Source of the DNA: an uncultured bacterium
GTDB lineage: Bacteria > Cyanobacteriota > Vampirovibrionia > Gastranaerophilales > Gastranaerophilaceae
NCBI GenBank assembly: GCA_949282215.1
Contig: CASDPF010000004.1
Span: 35,615 to 99,614, forward strand
Length of the DNA stretch: 64,000 nt
Direction: 5' to 3'
Part shown: piece by piece, positions 34,538 to 43,713 of the stretch
How positions within the stretch are numbered: the stretch's first letter is position 1
How the letters are laid out: each line of letters starts with the position of its first letter
The notes under the pieces: generated by a model
Told to the model about the DNA's origin: nothing
The model's input: only the letters and a program-made list of their open reading frames with translations
Databases searched by the model: none
Translations under genes and position numbers: made by a program

Positions 34538-36184
34538 ATGGAAATAACTAATGATGATTTAACAATGGAAATAAGACCGGAGGATGAAATTCTTCTGGTC
34601 AATGACATATCTCAAAAATATGATAAGTTTGAGGATTACAGAACTCAACAGCTTTCAGATATAAAGCTTGTAAGAGATGCAATATACAACCCTGCAGGAC
34701 AAAATGTTAACGGTTGGGGGAGTAGAATTGAACTTCCTGATATATATGAGCTGGCTCAGACTTTGAAATCTCATATAAGTGAGAATTTATATTCTCATCC
34801 TGATGCTATGTTTGATGTGACGGGGACTACCCCTCAAACACAAGAGTATGCAAACAAACAAAAATCCATGCTTGTGAATACATTTGAGCAAATGAATATA
34901 GAAAACGAGCTTGAAAAAGTTATTGACAGTATCGTAGAGACAGGTGAATGTACTCTTTTTGTAGGCTGGGAAACTATAATTAAGCAAGTCAGAAGAGCAA
35001 AGACTCTTGAAGAAGAGTTCTCAAATCCTGACGGTAAAAACTTTGTCCTTGAAGATAAAGTTGTATATGACAATGCAAAAGTTAAGTTTATAAAAGCTGA
35101 GGACTTTGTCTTTGATAAATCTAATCGGGATAAATGGGATAGTTGTGCAAAGATATACAGAACTTATGCAACGATTGATGAAATCTTTTGCGATAAGTCA
35201 AATAATCTTTTAACTAAAGAAAAACTGGAAGTATTGAAAGGAGTGGTGGCAAAAAAAAGAAATAAAAATGAATTTGATAGTGTAGAAGATAATAAACTTG
35301 AAATTCTTGAATACTGGGGAGATATAGAGCTTTCTGACGGTAAAATTCTCCGTAACAGATTAATAACGATAGCGGGCCGTCGTGAGGTTATAAGGTTTGA
35401 GGTCAATCCGTTTGTTATTAATCCGTTTATTTATGCAAATATTATAGAATCTCCATATTCAGGCAGAGGTATTTCCCCGCTTAAAGTTGCTTTAGTTTTG
35501 AACAATATTTCTTCAACTATTTTAAATAAGCAAATTGATGCACTTGCATTGATGATTAATCCTCCATATTTAGCACCTAGGGGGTGTTTTAAAGGGGAGC
35601 AGGAGGTCAGACCTGGGAAAATTATTGAATATGATGCAGCTTTAATGCCTACAGCTCCGACCCCGTTAAGTTTTGATAAAGCTATGCAGGGATGGGATTT
35701 CTTAAATTATTTTAAATCTACAACGGAAAGTGCTACGGGTATATTCAAAAATATGGCAGGAAATTTACAGGAAGTACAGCGTACGGCTACTGAACTTAAT
35801 TATTCGGTAAACGGACAAGAGGCTCGTTTGAATATGATGCTGGACTCAATTAACAGAAAAATTATTATTCCAATGGTTGAAAAAACTGCAGAAATAATTG
35901 CGAATTTTAAACTTGGAGATGAGCTAATAAGAATAGATGATCACGGAAAATATATGTTTACAAGAATAAATGATGATATAAGAAATTCTACGTATATTTA
36001 CAGATACGGTGATCGCAAGGCAAGTTTTGAACGTAAACTTCGTTTAAAAGAGATGTTTGATGTCGTGAAATCATTTGCAGAAGTACCGACAGTAGCAGAA
36101 CAAATTGACTGGTTAGAATGTTTTAAATTTGCACTTGAGCAGTATGGTATTGAAAATGCTAATAATTTTCTTGTAAATTCTTAA
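34538..36184 (+). CDS. Phage portal protein
   Basis: The product is 548 aa from the ATG at 34538 with GGAAAGG upstream. It forms the dodecameric ring through which DNA enters the head. IELPDIYELAQTLKSHISENL, a helical wing, the stem region SPYSGRGISPLKVALVLNNI and the C-terminal RINDDIRNSTYIYRYGDRKA match P22/T7-type portals in general layout. Upstream of the large terminase, which lies beyond two terminator-like hairpins. Confidence 0.85.
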   Translation: MEITNDDLTMEIRPEDEILLVNDISQKYDKFEDYRTQQLSDIKLVRDAIYNPAGQNVNGWGSRIELPDIYELAQTLKSHISENLYSHPDAMFDVTGTTPQTQEYANKQKSMLVNTFEQMNIENELEKVIDSIVETGECTLFVGWETIIKQVRRAKTLEEEFSNPDGKNFVLEDKVVYDNAKVKFIKAEDFVFDKSNRDKWDSCAKIYRTYATIDEIFCDKSNNLLTKEKLEVLKGVVAKKRNKNEFDSVEDNKLEILEYWGDIELSDGKILRNRLITIAGRREVIRFEVNPFVINPFIYANIIESPYSGRGISPLKVALVLNNISSTILNKQIDALALMINPPYLAPRGCFKGEQEVRPGKIIEYDAALMPTAPTPLSFDKAMQGWDFLNYFKSTTESATGIFKNMAGNLQEVQRTATELNYSVNGQEARLNMMLDSINRKIIIPMVEKTAEIIANFKLGDELIRIDDHGKYMFTRINDDIRNSTYIYRYGDRKASFERKLRLKEMFDVVKSFAEVPTVAEQIDWLECFKFALEQYGIENANNFLVNS

Positions 36185-36197
36185 CTCTCTTATTTTT

Positions 36198-36243
36198 GTG
36201 CCGCATATTTAATTCCTCCTCCTCATTTAGCGGCACTTTTTTT
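36198..36243 (+). terminator. Terminator after portal gene
   Basis: GTGCCGC (36198-36204) and GCGGCAC (36230-36236) pair perfectly across a 25-base loop, followed by seven T. Confidence 0.7.
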
Positions 36244-36283
36244 AGCCATTTGGTTATTTTATTAGAAAAATTTTTGTTATACT
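36244..36283 (+). promoter_or_regulatory. Shared phage motif and candidate promoter for terL
   Basis: AGCCATTTGGTTATTTT (36244-36260) repeats the 28037 motif. TATACT (36278-36283) could be the -10 of a promoter between the portal terminator and terL. No convincing -35 is seen at 17 bases, so an activator may be required. Confidence 0.4.
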
Positions 36284-36315
36284 ATAACGCTAATGCGAAA
36301 ATCCAATCTATTATA

Positions 36316-36338
36316 GTCATTCTTCGGAATGGCTTTTT
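36316..36338 (+). terminator. UUCG-loop terminator/attenuator 20 bases before terL
   Basis: GTCATTC-TTCG-GAATGGC forms a 7-bp stem with one G-U pair and a TTCG loop, followed by TTTTT. It is downstream of the possible terL promoter and before the terL ATG, so it may attenuate terL transcription. Confidence 0.7.
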
Positions 36339-36357
36339 CATTGTAAAAGAATAAGTT

Positions 36358-37647
36358 ATGGAATATAAATTATTAAAATCGCAGAGGGAATTTTTGGAAA
36401 TTCCGCACAATTATTCTCTTGATGTTGCTGTATATCAGGGTGGGTACGGCTCGGGAAAAACTTTTGCTGGCTCTTTGCTTGGTATTTTGCTAGCTTTAAA
36501 ATATCCGGGAATTCGCGGGCTTGTCGGGGCTCAAACATATACTCTGGTTAGAGATACGACTCTACAGTCATATTTTGAACATCTTGAAAATATGAATTTT
36601 GTAGACGGAAACGATTTTGAGTGGTCAGCTTCTCTACAAAAGCTTACATTCCAAAACGGTTCAGAAATTCTATTCAGACACTTTGATGAGCCTAACAAAT
36701 TAAAATCCTTGAATTTAGGATTTGTAGAAATAGAAGAAATGTCTGATATACCCTATGATACTTTTAAAGTTCTATTATCAAGGATGAGGCAGAGGGTAAA
36801 GAAAACTTGGAATAATTTTACTTATCGGATTTTTGGACATACAAACCCTGAAATGCATCGAGGTTGGGTATATAGTACTTTTGTCGAAAATCCGGCACCT
36901 AATTACAGGTTGATATCTGCACCTACTACTCAAAATATTTATTTACCTGAAGGTTTTTGTGATGAGCTAAAAAAAATATATGATGAGCAGTATTACAGAA
37001 TTTTTGTTCTTGCACAAAACGGTGAATATAATAATAATCTTGTCGTAAAAGGGTTTACGGATGAAAATGTTAAGGATATATCGTATCAGCCTGAGATGGA
37101 TTTGCATATTTCTTGTGACTTTAACGTTGATCCTATGTGTTGGGTATTTGCTCATATAACCGAAGATAAGGTTTTTTATTTTGATGAAATTGCTATGGAA
37201 AATACAACAACAGCAGGAGCTTGTGAGGAGTTTTGCAGAAGATATCCGGCACATAAGGGTAAAATTATAATAAACGGTGATGCTTCAGGAGATAATAGAA
37301 GCTGTACAAGTGAGTATACCAATTATGTTATTATTAAGAAAAAACTCTTACAATACGGATATGATGTTGAAATTAATATTAAAGCCTATAATCCTCCGAT
37401 AAAGAGTAGAATTGCAGCTTTTAATGCAAAAGTCAGAAATGCTGACGGGGATGTTTGTTTATATGTAGATAAAAAATGCGAAAAACTTCTATACAATATT
37501 TATAATCTTAAATATAAAGAAGGCAGTTCAAAAATAGATATCCCGACTTATCAGCAGATTAAACAGACAAAAGAATTAAAGTTTCTTTCTCACCCTATGG
37601 ATGCAGCATCGTATCTTGTTGATTTTTATTGGCCGATTACTTTATAA
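36358..37647 (+). CDS. Phage terminase large subunit
   Basis: The product is 429 aa. It is the packaging ATPase and nuclease. Walker A is YQGGYGSGKTF (about residues 26-34), Walker B GFVEIEEMSD, and the C-terminal RNase H-fold nuclease shows Asp in SCDFNVDP, NGDASGD and HPMDAASYLVDFYW. The ribosome site is weak (AAGAATAAG). It is the last large gene of the module and separated from portal by hairpins, so it is probably controlled separately. Confidence 0.92.
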   Translation: MEYKLLKSQREFLEIPHNYSLDVAVYQGGYGSGKTFAGSLLGILLALKYPGIRGLVGAQTYTLVRDTTLQSYFEHLENMNFVDGNDFEWSASLQKLTFQNGSEILFRHFDEPNKLKSLNLGFVEIEEMSDIPYDTFKVLLSRMRQRVKKTWNNFTYRIFGHTNPEMHRGWVYSTFVENPAPNYRLISAPTTQNIYLPEGFCDELKKIYDEQYYRIFVLAQNGEYNNNLVVKGFTDENVKDISYQPEMDLHISCDFNVDPMCWVFAHITEDKVFYFDEIAMENTTTAGACEEFCRRYPAHKGKIIINGDASGDNRSCTSEYTNYVIIKKKLLQYGYDVEINIKAYNPPIKSRIAAFNAKVRNADGDVCLYVDKKCEKLLYNIYNLKYKEGSSKIDIPTYQQIKQTKELKFLSHPMDAASYLVDFYWPITL

Positions 37648-37658
37648 AGGAATGGTTT

Positions 37659-37892
37659 ATGGAACAATTTTTGCAATATTCACCTATATTGATTGCAGTG
37701 ATGATTTTTTTAGTTCAGCAAAGAATAGTTGTGACCCCTGAGCAACTGGAAAAAAAGCATAGAGAAATTATTGAAGATGTAGAAGCTCGCTTCGTTTCTA
37801 TTCATAGTTTTCATGACTTAAAAGATCAGTTTTCTGAAATGAAAGACAAAATTGATAAAATTTATGACTGCGTAATTCAAAATAGTATGTAA
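37659..37892 (+). CDS. Small phage membrane/coiled-coil protein
   Basis: The product is 77 aa from the ATG at 37659, with AAAGGAATGG upstream. An N-terminal membrane helix (YSPILIAVMIFLVQQR) is followed by a charged coiled-coil. The topology is compatible with a spanin- or holin-like lysis protein, but no motif decides it. It is the last gene of the phage module, 11 bases after terL. Confidence 0.5.
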   Translation: MEQFLQYSPILIAVMIFLVQQRIVVTPEQLEKKHREIIEDVEARFVSIHSFHDLKDQFSEMKDKIDKIYDCVIQNSM

Positions 37893-38005
37893 ATATTTGT
37901 AACAAGATTAGTAAAAGTTTTTAAAGTTTTATAGTTGTAATTCCGTAAATAAGAATACTAGGACTACATGTTACTGAGTAAAAACGAAAGGAAAGCGGAA
38001 CTACA

Positions 38006-39757
38006 ATGGGATTGGCAGCATCACAAGCAAGATTTTTAGCCATAACAGCCAGAAAGAACAGCTGTGAGTTTCAATCTATGCAAATTGCACAGCAGAAGCT
38101 TTCTTTGACTCGTGAATTAGAAGCAGCTACTCAGGAATATCAAGAAGCTCTTAATACGACAAAACTTGTATGGGATGCAGATGGTTCTGGTTCTTACATT
38201 TACGATTTATCATATAATTTATTAATGTATCCGTCAGAAGTTAACGATTATGTTCCATGGATGGTATCTCGTCGTGATGGTAAGATTGCATTAAATCCGG
38301 ATATGGCAAGAGCTGCAAAACTTGCAGGTATCCCAGACGGTGGTACTAATAATCCTACTCCTGAAATGTATGATGCATTCTTAACTGCAATGGTAGCTTG
38401 CGGAGGTATGTCAGAAACCTCTGCTCAATCTTGCCGTGCAATAGGTTGGGAAAGTACAGTCGGTGTCGGTGGTGTCCTTATGGATAAAACCGATGCTTAT
38501 GAAATGACTATTACCAATATGATAAACTATATTGATTTAGCTTGCAGTAAGATTACGACAGGTACAGATGCAGAACGAGAACTCGCAGAATTACTTACAT
38601 TTTCTATTCCTCAATATGATAGTAGTAAAGATGTAAGTAAGGACAATATGCTCTTTAAAGAGAATTTAGATGCTGAATCTGCGTATATTACAATTAATGG
38701 GAATAGAGTTTCAAATGAGAATAAAGGAATTGAATTTACATTAGCGGATTTATTGAATGAAAATGTAACTATAGCATTTACTAATGAGAAAAATAGTAAG
38801 AGCTTCTTTAAACGATTAGCCTCTTCTATTAAGAATTTACTTGGAGCTTCATCTGGTGTTTGTGCCGGAAAAGCTGGTATTGATGGCCTATTAGGAAATG
38901 AGATGTATCCAGAAGGAGCTTCGGAAGAAGATAAATTTGTTATAGATATGGCAAACCAAATAGTTAAAGGCTTTATGGCAATACTTGATGTTAGTGATGA
39001 TGAAACTGATATCCAAGCGTTCAATTATGCTATACAGGAAACCTTTGCACTTCTTGGTGAGACATCAGATTTAGGCAGCAGAAATCATTCAAATGATGCT
39101 TATAATGATGCTATTAAAGCTTCAAGTGACTATAACGGATGGGTTAATAAGAATGCATCTAAGAATAAGAACTATGGTACGAAAGCTCTCAGCTTATCAA
39201 GTTTAGCTGAATCGTTCCTAACTTTCTATGCACAAGGTAAAGAAGGGTTTAATGATTCATATTATATAAGACAAGATGGTTCAAAATCATCTTATGTAAC
39301 AGATGATTATGGATATTATTACAAGATAAAAAATCCTGATGATAATGGTCTTTCTACTAAACAGATTTATGAATCAGAATTTTACAGTGCATTATTTAAT
39401 AACCTTTGTCAAAACGGTTGGTATGAAAATATTTATATAGATGATAAAGAATATCTTGATAATGCGTTGAAAAACGGTCAATTATTTATTACTGCAATGA
39501 ATCAAGATGGTTACTATTATCAAGACAAATATAATGCTGGTGAATATATCATTGAAGCAAATGATGAAGACGCAATTACTCAGGCTGAACTTGCATATAC
39601 TCAGAAGAAAAACAAAATTAATTACAAGGAAGAAGAGCTTGAATTGGATATGCAAAATCTTGACCTTGAGATTTCTTCTCTTACAACCGAATATGATACC
39701 GTTAAGAGTTTGATATCCAAGAATGTAGAAAAAACATTTACTTTATTCCAAAGCTAA
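38006..39757 (+). CDS. MGLAASQARFL-family protein, large hypothetical
   Basis: The product is 583 aa. The first 16 residues MGLAASQARFLAITAR match the partial gene at 63923. A coiled-coil (residues 25-50) follows, then a mixed acidic body and a second coiled-coil near the end (NYKEEELELDMQNLDLEISSL). There is no signal peptide. GAAAGGAAAGCGG precedes the ATG. The body contains GLLGNEMYPEGASEEDKF and aromatic C-terminal repeats. Its lineage-specific opening suggests a common export or assembly role, by inference only. Confidence 0.75.
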   Translation: MGLAASQARFLAITARKNSCEFQSMQIAQQKLSLTRELEAATQEYQEALNTTKLVWDADGSGSYIYDLSYNLLMYPSEVNDYVPWMVSRRDGKIALNPDMARAAKLAGIPDGGTNNPTPEMYDAFLTAMVACGGMSETSAQSCRAIGWESTVGVGGVLMDKTDAYEMTITNMINYIDLACSKITTGTDAERELAELLTFSIPQYDSSKDVSKDNMLFKENLDAESAYITINGNRVSNENKGIEFTLADLLNENVTIAFTNEKNSKSFFKRLASSIKNLLGASSGVCAGKAGIDGLLGNEMYPEGASEEDKFVIDMANQIVKGFMAILDVSDDETDIQAFNYAIQETFALLGETSDLGSRNHSNDAYNDAIKASSDYNGWVNKNASKNKNYGTKALSLSSLAESFLTFYAQGKEGFNDSYYIRQDGSKSSYVTDDYGYYYKIKNPDDNGLSTKQIYESEFYSALFNNLCQNGWYENIYIDDKEYLDNALKNGQLFITAMNQDGYYYQDKYNAGEYIIEANDEDAITQAELAYTQKKNKINYKEEELELDMQNLDLEISSLTTEYDTVKSLISKNVEKTFTLFQS

Positions 39758-40682
39758 TAAATTGTTTAATTAAATATATGTATGAGAAAAGCACCGTTAA
39801 AATTAGTTTAGCGGTGTTTTTTTTACCGTAGATATTTTCAAAGTCTTTCTTATTTTTGATTATAAAACAGATAGTTTCGGGTCTGATATTGATGTTATTT
39901 TTCAGATTTAAATATGTAATATTATCATTATTATATTTTTTATTACCACATACATAAGATGCATTTCCTGCATTATCTTTATGTCTTCTATGGGCGGTTA
40001 AAGGTTCTAATATGTTAGCAGAACCTCCTATTAAATGAGCAAAGTTAAAAATAAACTTGTCAGGACAAACTTTCCATTTATCAGTATTTTTGTATTTTAA
40101 TAATAACTCTATTGCTGATTTTCTGAACATCGCAGAACTGTTAGGTGACCAAAACCAACCTCCAAAAGGAGCTTTAACTAATTTAAATTCAGGATGTTCC
40201 ACATCAAATTTAAAAAGTTCATCTAAATTTCGTACTTTGAAGTGAGTATTATTTTGATTTGAAGCAATTGAATAGATTGTATGAATTACATCATTTTCAT
40301 CAATTTCAGCTATTAAAGATGATGTGAAAGCAACGCTTGTGACCATATGGACTTTTATATGAGCTTTTGCATATTCAGGCAAAATTATGTCATCAGAATC
40401 TATAAAACTTATAAATTCACCTCTCGCAGAAGCAAGTCCGGTAAGCATAGAAGCTAATTGACCTTTGTTTTGAGTATGTTTAAGGAATGTGATTCTCTTA
40501 TCCTGATGGCAGTTAATAAAATGTTCAATTAGCTCCTGAGATTTATCACTAGAGCAATCATCAACAACTATAAGTTCAATATTTTCATAGGTTTGGTTTA
40601 TAATACTTTCTAATGTTTTAATAATGAACTTTTCATAATTATAAGATGTGACTATAAAACTTACCAACGGTAGTTTAAGCAT
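39738..40682 (-). CDS. Family 2 glycosyltransferase
   Basis: The product is 314 aa from the ATG at 40682, with AAAGGAGAAC upstream. The GT-A core has LVSFIVTSYNYEKFIIKTLESIINQTYENIELIVVDDCS and the metal-binding FIDSDD. It probably transfers a sugar in surface polysaccharide synthesis; donor and acceptor are unknown. It overlaps the TerC-like gene by 8 bases and the convergent gene at 38006 by 20. The terminator of that plus-strand gene lies within its 3' coding region. Confidence 0.9.
   Translation of the reverse strand: MLKLPLVSFIVTSYNYEKFIIKTLESIINQTYENIELIVVDDCSSDKSQELIEHFINCHQDKRITFLKHTQNKGQLASMLTGLASARGEFISFIDSDDIILPEYAKAHIKVHMVTSVAFTSSLIAEIDENDVIHTIYSIASNQNNTHFKVRNLDELFKFDVEHPEFKLVKAPFGGWFWSPNSSAMFRKSAIELLLKYKNTDKWKVCPDKFIFNFAHLIGGSANILEPLTAHRRHKDNAGNASYVCGNKKYNNDNITYLNLKNNINIRPETICFIIKNKKDFENIYGKKNTAKLILTVLFSYIYLIKQFISFGIK
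39792..39824 (+). terminator. Terminator of the 38006 gene, inside the glycosyltransferase frame
   Basis: CACCG-TTAAA and TTTA-GCGGTG arms with an ATTAG loop, followed by eight T. Confidence 0.75.
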
Positions 40683-41745
40683 TGTTCTCCTTTTCTTCAG
40701 CAATGCATTTTTCTAATTTTTTATTGTAACGGACAGATGATATGAATGCAGCGACAATGAATGCTAGTCCGACAAGTCCTGTCACAACTTCCGGAACTTC
40801 TTTTACGGTAGATACAAGCATAATAAGAGCCAGAGCACCTATTGCCCAATGAGCACCGTGTTCCAAATACCTAAACTGAGCAAGTGTTTTCTTTTCCACA
40901 AGCATAATAGTTAATGATCTGACAAACATGGCACCTATAGATAAACCGATTGTTATAATAATGATATCTTTACTTAAGGCAAAAGCTCCGAGAACTCCGT
41001 CTAAAGAGAATGAAGCGTCAATAAGCTCAAGATAAATAAAGCTTATTAACCCGGTGCAGCCTGCATTTTGTACCGCACATTTTGCAGCACGCATTTCTTC
41101 ATGTTTTTCAAGATAGTGTGTAATTCCATCAATTAATAAGTACGTTAGTACCCCGCATATCCCTGCTATTAAGACGTGTAACTTAACTTCTGCAGGTACA
41201 AAATTTTGTGTAATTAAAAGTAAAATAAGTGATATAATAACCTCAATCCCTTTTATATGGTCAAGGTGAGAAAGCGGAGCTTCAATTTGTTTAATCCAAT
41301 GAACATCTTTTTCGTGGTTAAAGAAATAATTAAGAAACAGCATAATAAGAAACATACCGCCGAATGTGACAATTGGAGCGTGCGTTTCATGTAAGTAGTG
41401 AGCGTATAATGTAGAATTTGATGTTGCGATTTTAGCAACCTCAAGCATACTTAATTTAGCAAAGATTGATACTACCAGAATTGGGAATAAAAATCTCATA
41501 CCGAAAACTGCAATTGCAATACCCCAGGTTAGGAAACGATGCCTCCATTTATGAGACATTTTTTCAAGTTTCATAGCGTTAACAACTGCGTTGTCAAACG
41601 ATAAGCTGACTTCTAATACCCCTAAAACGAGTGCAATAAAAATACAAGTTAATCCGCTTCCGTTATGAACGTGCTCACCCCAGAAGTATGCACCAAGCAA
41701 ACCTGCAATTGTTACTATATATGAACCTAAAAAATATTCCAACAT
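40675..41745 (-). CDS. TerC-like (DUF475) integral membrane protein
   Basis: The product is 356 aa with about nine membrane helices. It belongs to the TerC/DUF475 group, associated with tellurite resistance and metal ion (Mn2+) handling. Signatures are EVSLSFDNAVVNAMKL and a second FSLDGVLGAFALS. A His-rich stretch (AHYLHETHAPIV) lies between helices. GAGAGAGATA precedes the ATG. It overlaps the glycosyltransferase by 8 bases, implying co-transcription. Confidence 0.85.
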   Translation of the reverse strand: MLEYFLGSYIVTIAGLLGAYFWGEHVHNGSGLTCIFIALVLGVLEVSLSFDNAVVNAMKLEKMSHKWRHRFLTWGIAIAVFGMRFLFPILVVSIFAKLSMLEVAKIATSNSTLYAHYLHETHAPIVTFGGMFLIMLFLNYFFNHEKDVHWIKQIEAPLSHLDHIKGIEVIISLILLLITQNFVPAEVKLHVLIAGICGVLTYLLIDGITHYLEKHEEMRAAKCAVQNAGCTGLISFIYLELIDASFSLDGVLGAFALSKDIIIITIGLSIGAMFVRSLTIMLVEKKTLAQFRYLEHGAHWAIGALALIMLVSTVKEVPEVVTGLVGLAFIVAAFISSVRYNKKLEKCIAEEKENNA

Positions 41746-41820
41746 TAGTTATCTCTCTCCAAATAATCTTTCCGAAGATAAATATAGCTTAAAATCTTAA
41801 ATTTGGCAAGCAAAATGTTC

Positions 41821-42645
41821 TTATTCTTTTACTCCGCCTTGCATAATATCATTGATAAAATATTTTTTACCTAACAAGAATACAGCAATGACAGGAATTG
41901 TACAAATAACGGAGCAAGCAAGCAGTTCCCCCCAAAGCGTAATTTCTCTGAAACTTCCTTTAAAAATAGCAAGACCGACAGGTAAAGTTCTCATACTTTC
42001 GGAATTAGTAACTATTAACGGCCACATAAAACTGTTCCAAGTTGTTACAAAAGTGAATAAAGCTAGCGTTGCAACTGTAGGTATAGCAAGTGGAAGTGCG
42101 ATTTTGAAGAATGTTTCAAAAAGATTGCACCCGTCAATTTTAGCAGCTTCTTCCAAATCCTTAGGCAGTCCTAAAAAGTATTGCCTCATTAAAAATATCC
42201 CAAATCCACCAAATAATCCTGGCAAAATCAATGCTTGATAAGTATCAATCAAATGCATTTCACGCATTAGAAAGAATAATGGAATAATATTAACCTGAGG
42301 CGGGATTAGCATTGTAATGAGTATAATTAAGAATAAAATGTTTTTGAATTTAAATTTAAGTCTTGCAAAAGCATATCCTGCAAGAGATGCAAACAGAACC
42401 TGTCCGATAGTTGTAATCAAAGCTACAATAAGGCTGTTAAAGAAATATCTGCTTAGAGGAATTTGATTGAATACATTTTTATAATTGTCTAATGTAAAAC
42501 CAGTATATATAATTTTGCCAGCTTGAGTAAAAATCTTATCACTTTGAACAAAGGAGAGATTAATCATTGCAAAAAACGGATAAAGCATACTAAAGGAGAT
42601 TAGAATAAGAATGATATATCCAAAAATAATCCGTCTATTTTTCAT
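41821..42645 (-). CDS. Carbohydrate ABC transporter permease (MalG/UgpE type)
   Basis: The product is 274 aa with six membrane helices. The EAA loop that contacts the ATPase reads EEAAKIDGCNLFETFFKIALPLAIP. The N-terminus matches MalG-type permeases (GYIILILISFSMLYPFFAMINLSF). No substrate-binding protein, partner permease or ATPase is adjacent, so it is an orphan part. Transport substrate is unknown. Confidence 0.9.
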   Translation of the reverse strand: MKNRRIIFGYIILILISFSMLYPFFAMINLSFVQSDKIFTQAGKIIYTGFTLDNYKNVFNQIPLSRYFFNSLIVALITTIGQVLFASLAGYAFARLKFKFKNILFLIILITMLIPPQVNIIPLFFLMREMHLIDTYQALILPGLFGGFGIFLMRQYFLGLPKDLEEAAKIDGCNLFETFFKIALPLAIPTVATLALFTFVTTWNSFMWPLIVTNSESMRTLPVGLAIFKGSFREITLWGELLACSVICTIPVIAVFLLGKKYFINDIMQGGVKE

Positions 42646-42713
42646 AAATCAATTATATTACAAAAATTTTCAATCTTTTAATTGAATTAAATGAAACTAT
42701 TAGTAAAAGAAAG

Positions 42714-42732
42714 GCGGGGAGGATTTCCCCGC
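42714..42732 (-). terminator. Terminator after the frameshifted prepilin
   Basis: GCGGGGA and TCCCCGC arms with a 5-base loop; on the minus strand it is followed by TTTCTTTT. Confidence 0.75.
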
Positions 42733-42811
42733 TGATTATAACAAAAAGATAAATTTTTAAGGTTGAAACTGCTGTCAACCGTATTGCATTTTATGCAATG
42801 CTAAAACTCTT

Positions 42812-43484
42812 TTATTTACCTGCACCATATAGAACAGCTTCTCCAGCTTCTGTTGAAGGAAGAATAGTTTGGTCATACATAATTACAGGGTAGATATCTG
42901 TAGGATTGGATACCGTACATTTTCCTGCTGTACTGTCATTATCACAAGTGACTTCTTTGTTAGGATTTTTTTCTCCATTAACGTCAATAACACCTCTACA
43001 GTCTACAGCATTAACACCGGCTTTTATTTCCCTCCGTGCAACCCATTAAAGTTTTAGGGAAAGTAAAGGTAATACCATCATTAAAATACAATGTATAATT
43101 GTCAGTTACACCAAAAGTATCTTCAGTTGCAGTTTTCATAGTCTTATTATCAGTTCCGCCTTTTAGTAAGGCTTTATAAGTATTCCCTTCAGTTTTAACA
43201 ACATTCATACGATTGTAAAACAAGTTATACAAAGAAGCAGGTTCTGAACCTGTACTATCGGTACCTGCTACTGTAGAAGTTGTTTGAGACAAATCGTAGT
43301 CATCAAGAGCAACGTTCAATACAACAGCTTGGGACAATACAGACAGAGCTTTTTTGTAGGCTGTTTTGTACTGTGCACCGTTAGTTGAATTCATCAATGT
43401 AGGCATTGTCATAGCGGCAACTACCCCGATAATACCGAGTGTAATTAACACTTCGGCTAAAGTAAAACCTAAATGTTTTGTCAT
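42812..43484 (-). pseudogene. Prepilin-like gene with +1 frameshift, XRE-paired
   Basis: From the ATG at 43484 (GAAAGGTG upstream) the frame reads MTKHL-GFTLAEVLITLGIIG with Glu at +5 and stops early after CTEGNKSRC at about 43011. Beyond it, another frame continues as GVNAVDCRGVIDVNGEKNPN and stops at 42812-42814. Deleting one A from the AAAA run near 43027 joins the halves into a protein of about 223 residues, normal for the family. The tail keeps the DxNGxxxPN motif of its paralogues. Either a recent disruption, a reading error, or slippage at the A-run. Confidence 0.8.
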
Positions 43485-43588
43485 AATTTTCACCTTTCTT
43501 TTCTTAACCAAGCTATGTACAAATATCTTTTAACTCCATAAGTTGTAAGCAAGTTTTTTATAGGAGCAGTATATCAAGTATTTGTTGT

Positions 43589-43623
43589 ACACTTATTTTA
43601 AACTATAACTAAGTGTTTGTCAA
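43589..43623 (-). promoter_or_regulatory. Prepilin promoter with inverted repeat
   Basis: Minus-strand TTGACA (43618-43623), 17 bases, then TAAAAT (43595-43600). Perfect 7-bp arms ACACTTA (43589-43595) and TAAGTGT (43610-43616), 14 bases apart, bracket the -10 and the spacer. Confidence 0.75.
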
Positions 43624-43713
43624 GTAGTTTTAAGAGAAGATTACGTATTTTTTATAAAAAATAAGTGAACAGATTACTTATTTTTATATTTAATGTGTGT
43701 ATATTATATATAA

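Larger units (their letters stand above)
28037..37892 (+). mobile_element. Phage head/packaging/lysis module (podovirus-like), incomplete
   Basis: Twelve plus-strand genes, 28112-37892: HTH, amidase, large structural protein, major capsid, membrane protein, scaffold, adaptor, small terminase, unknown, GNAT, portal, large terminase, membrane protein. No integrase, repressor/replication module, tape measure, tail fibre or flanking att repeat is seen. Gene order is the reverse of the usual terminase-portal-scaffold-capsid-tail-lysis order, though all genes are transcribed the same way. It may be a remnant, a satellite, or a domesticated particle. Confidence 0.8.

Noticed and set aside
28037..36260. 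The 17-bp shared motif as phage attachment sites
   Set aside because: Both copies lie inside the module, next to promoters, rather than at its ends, and their centres differ.
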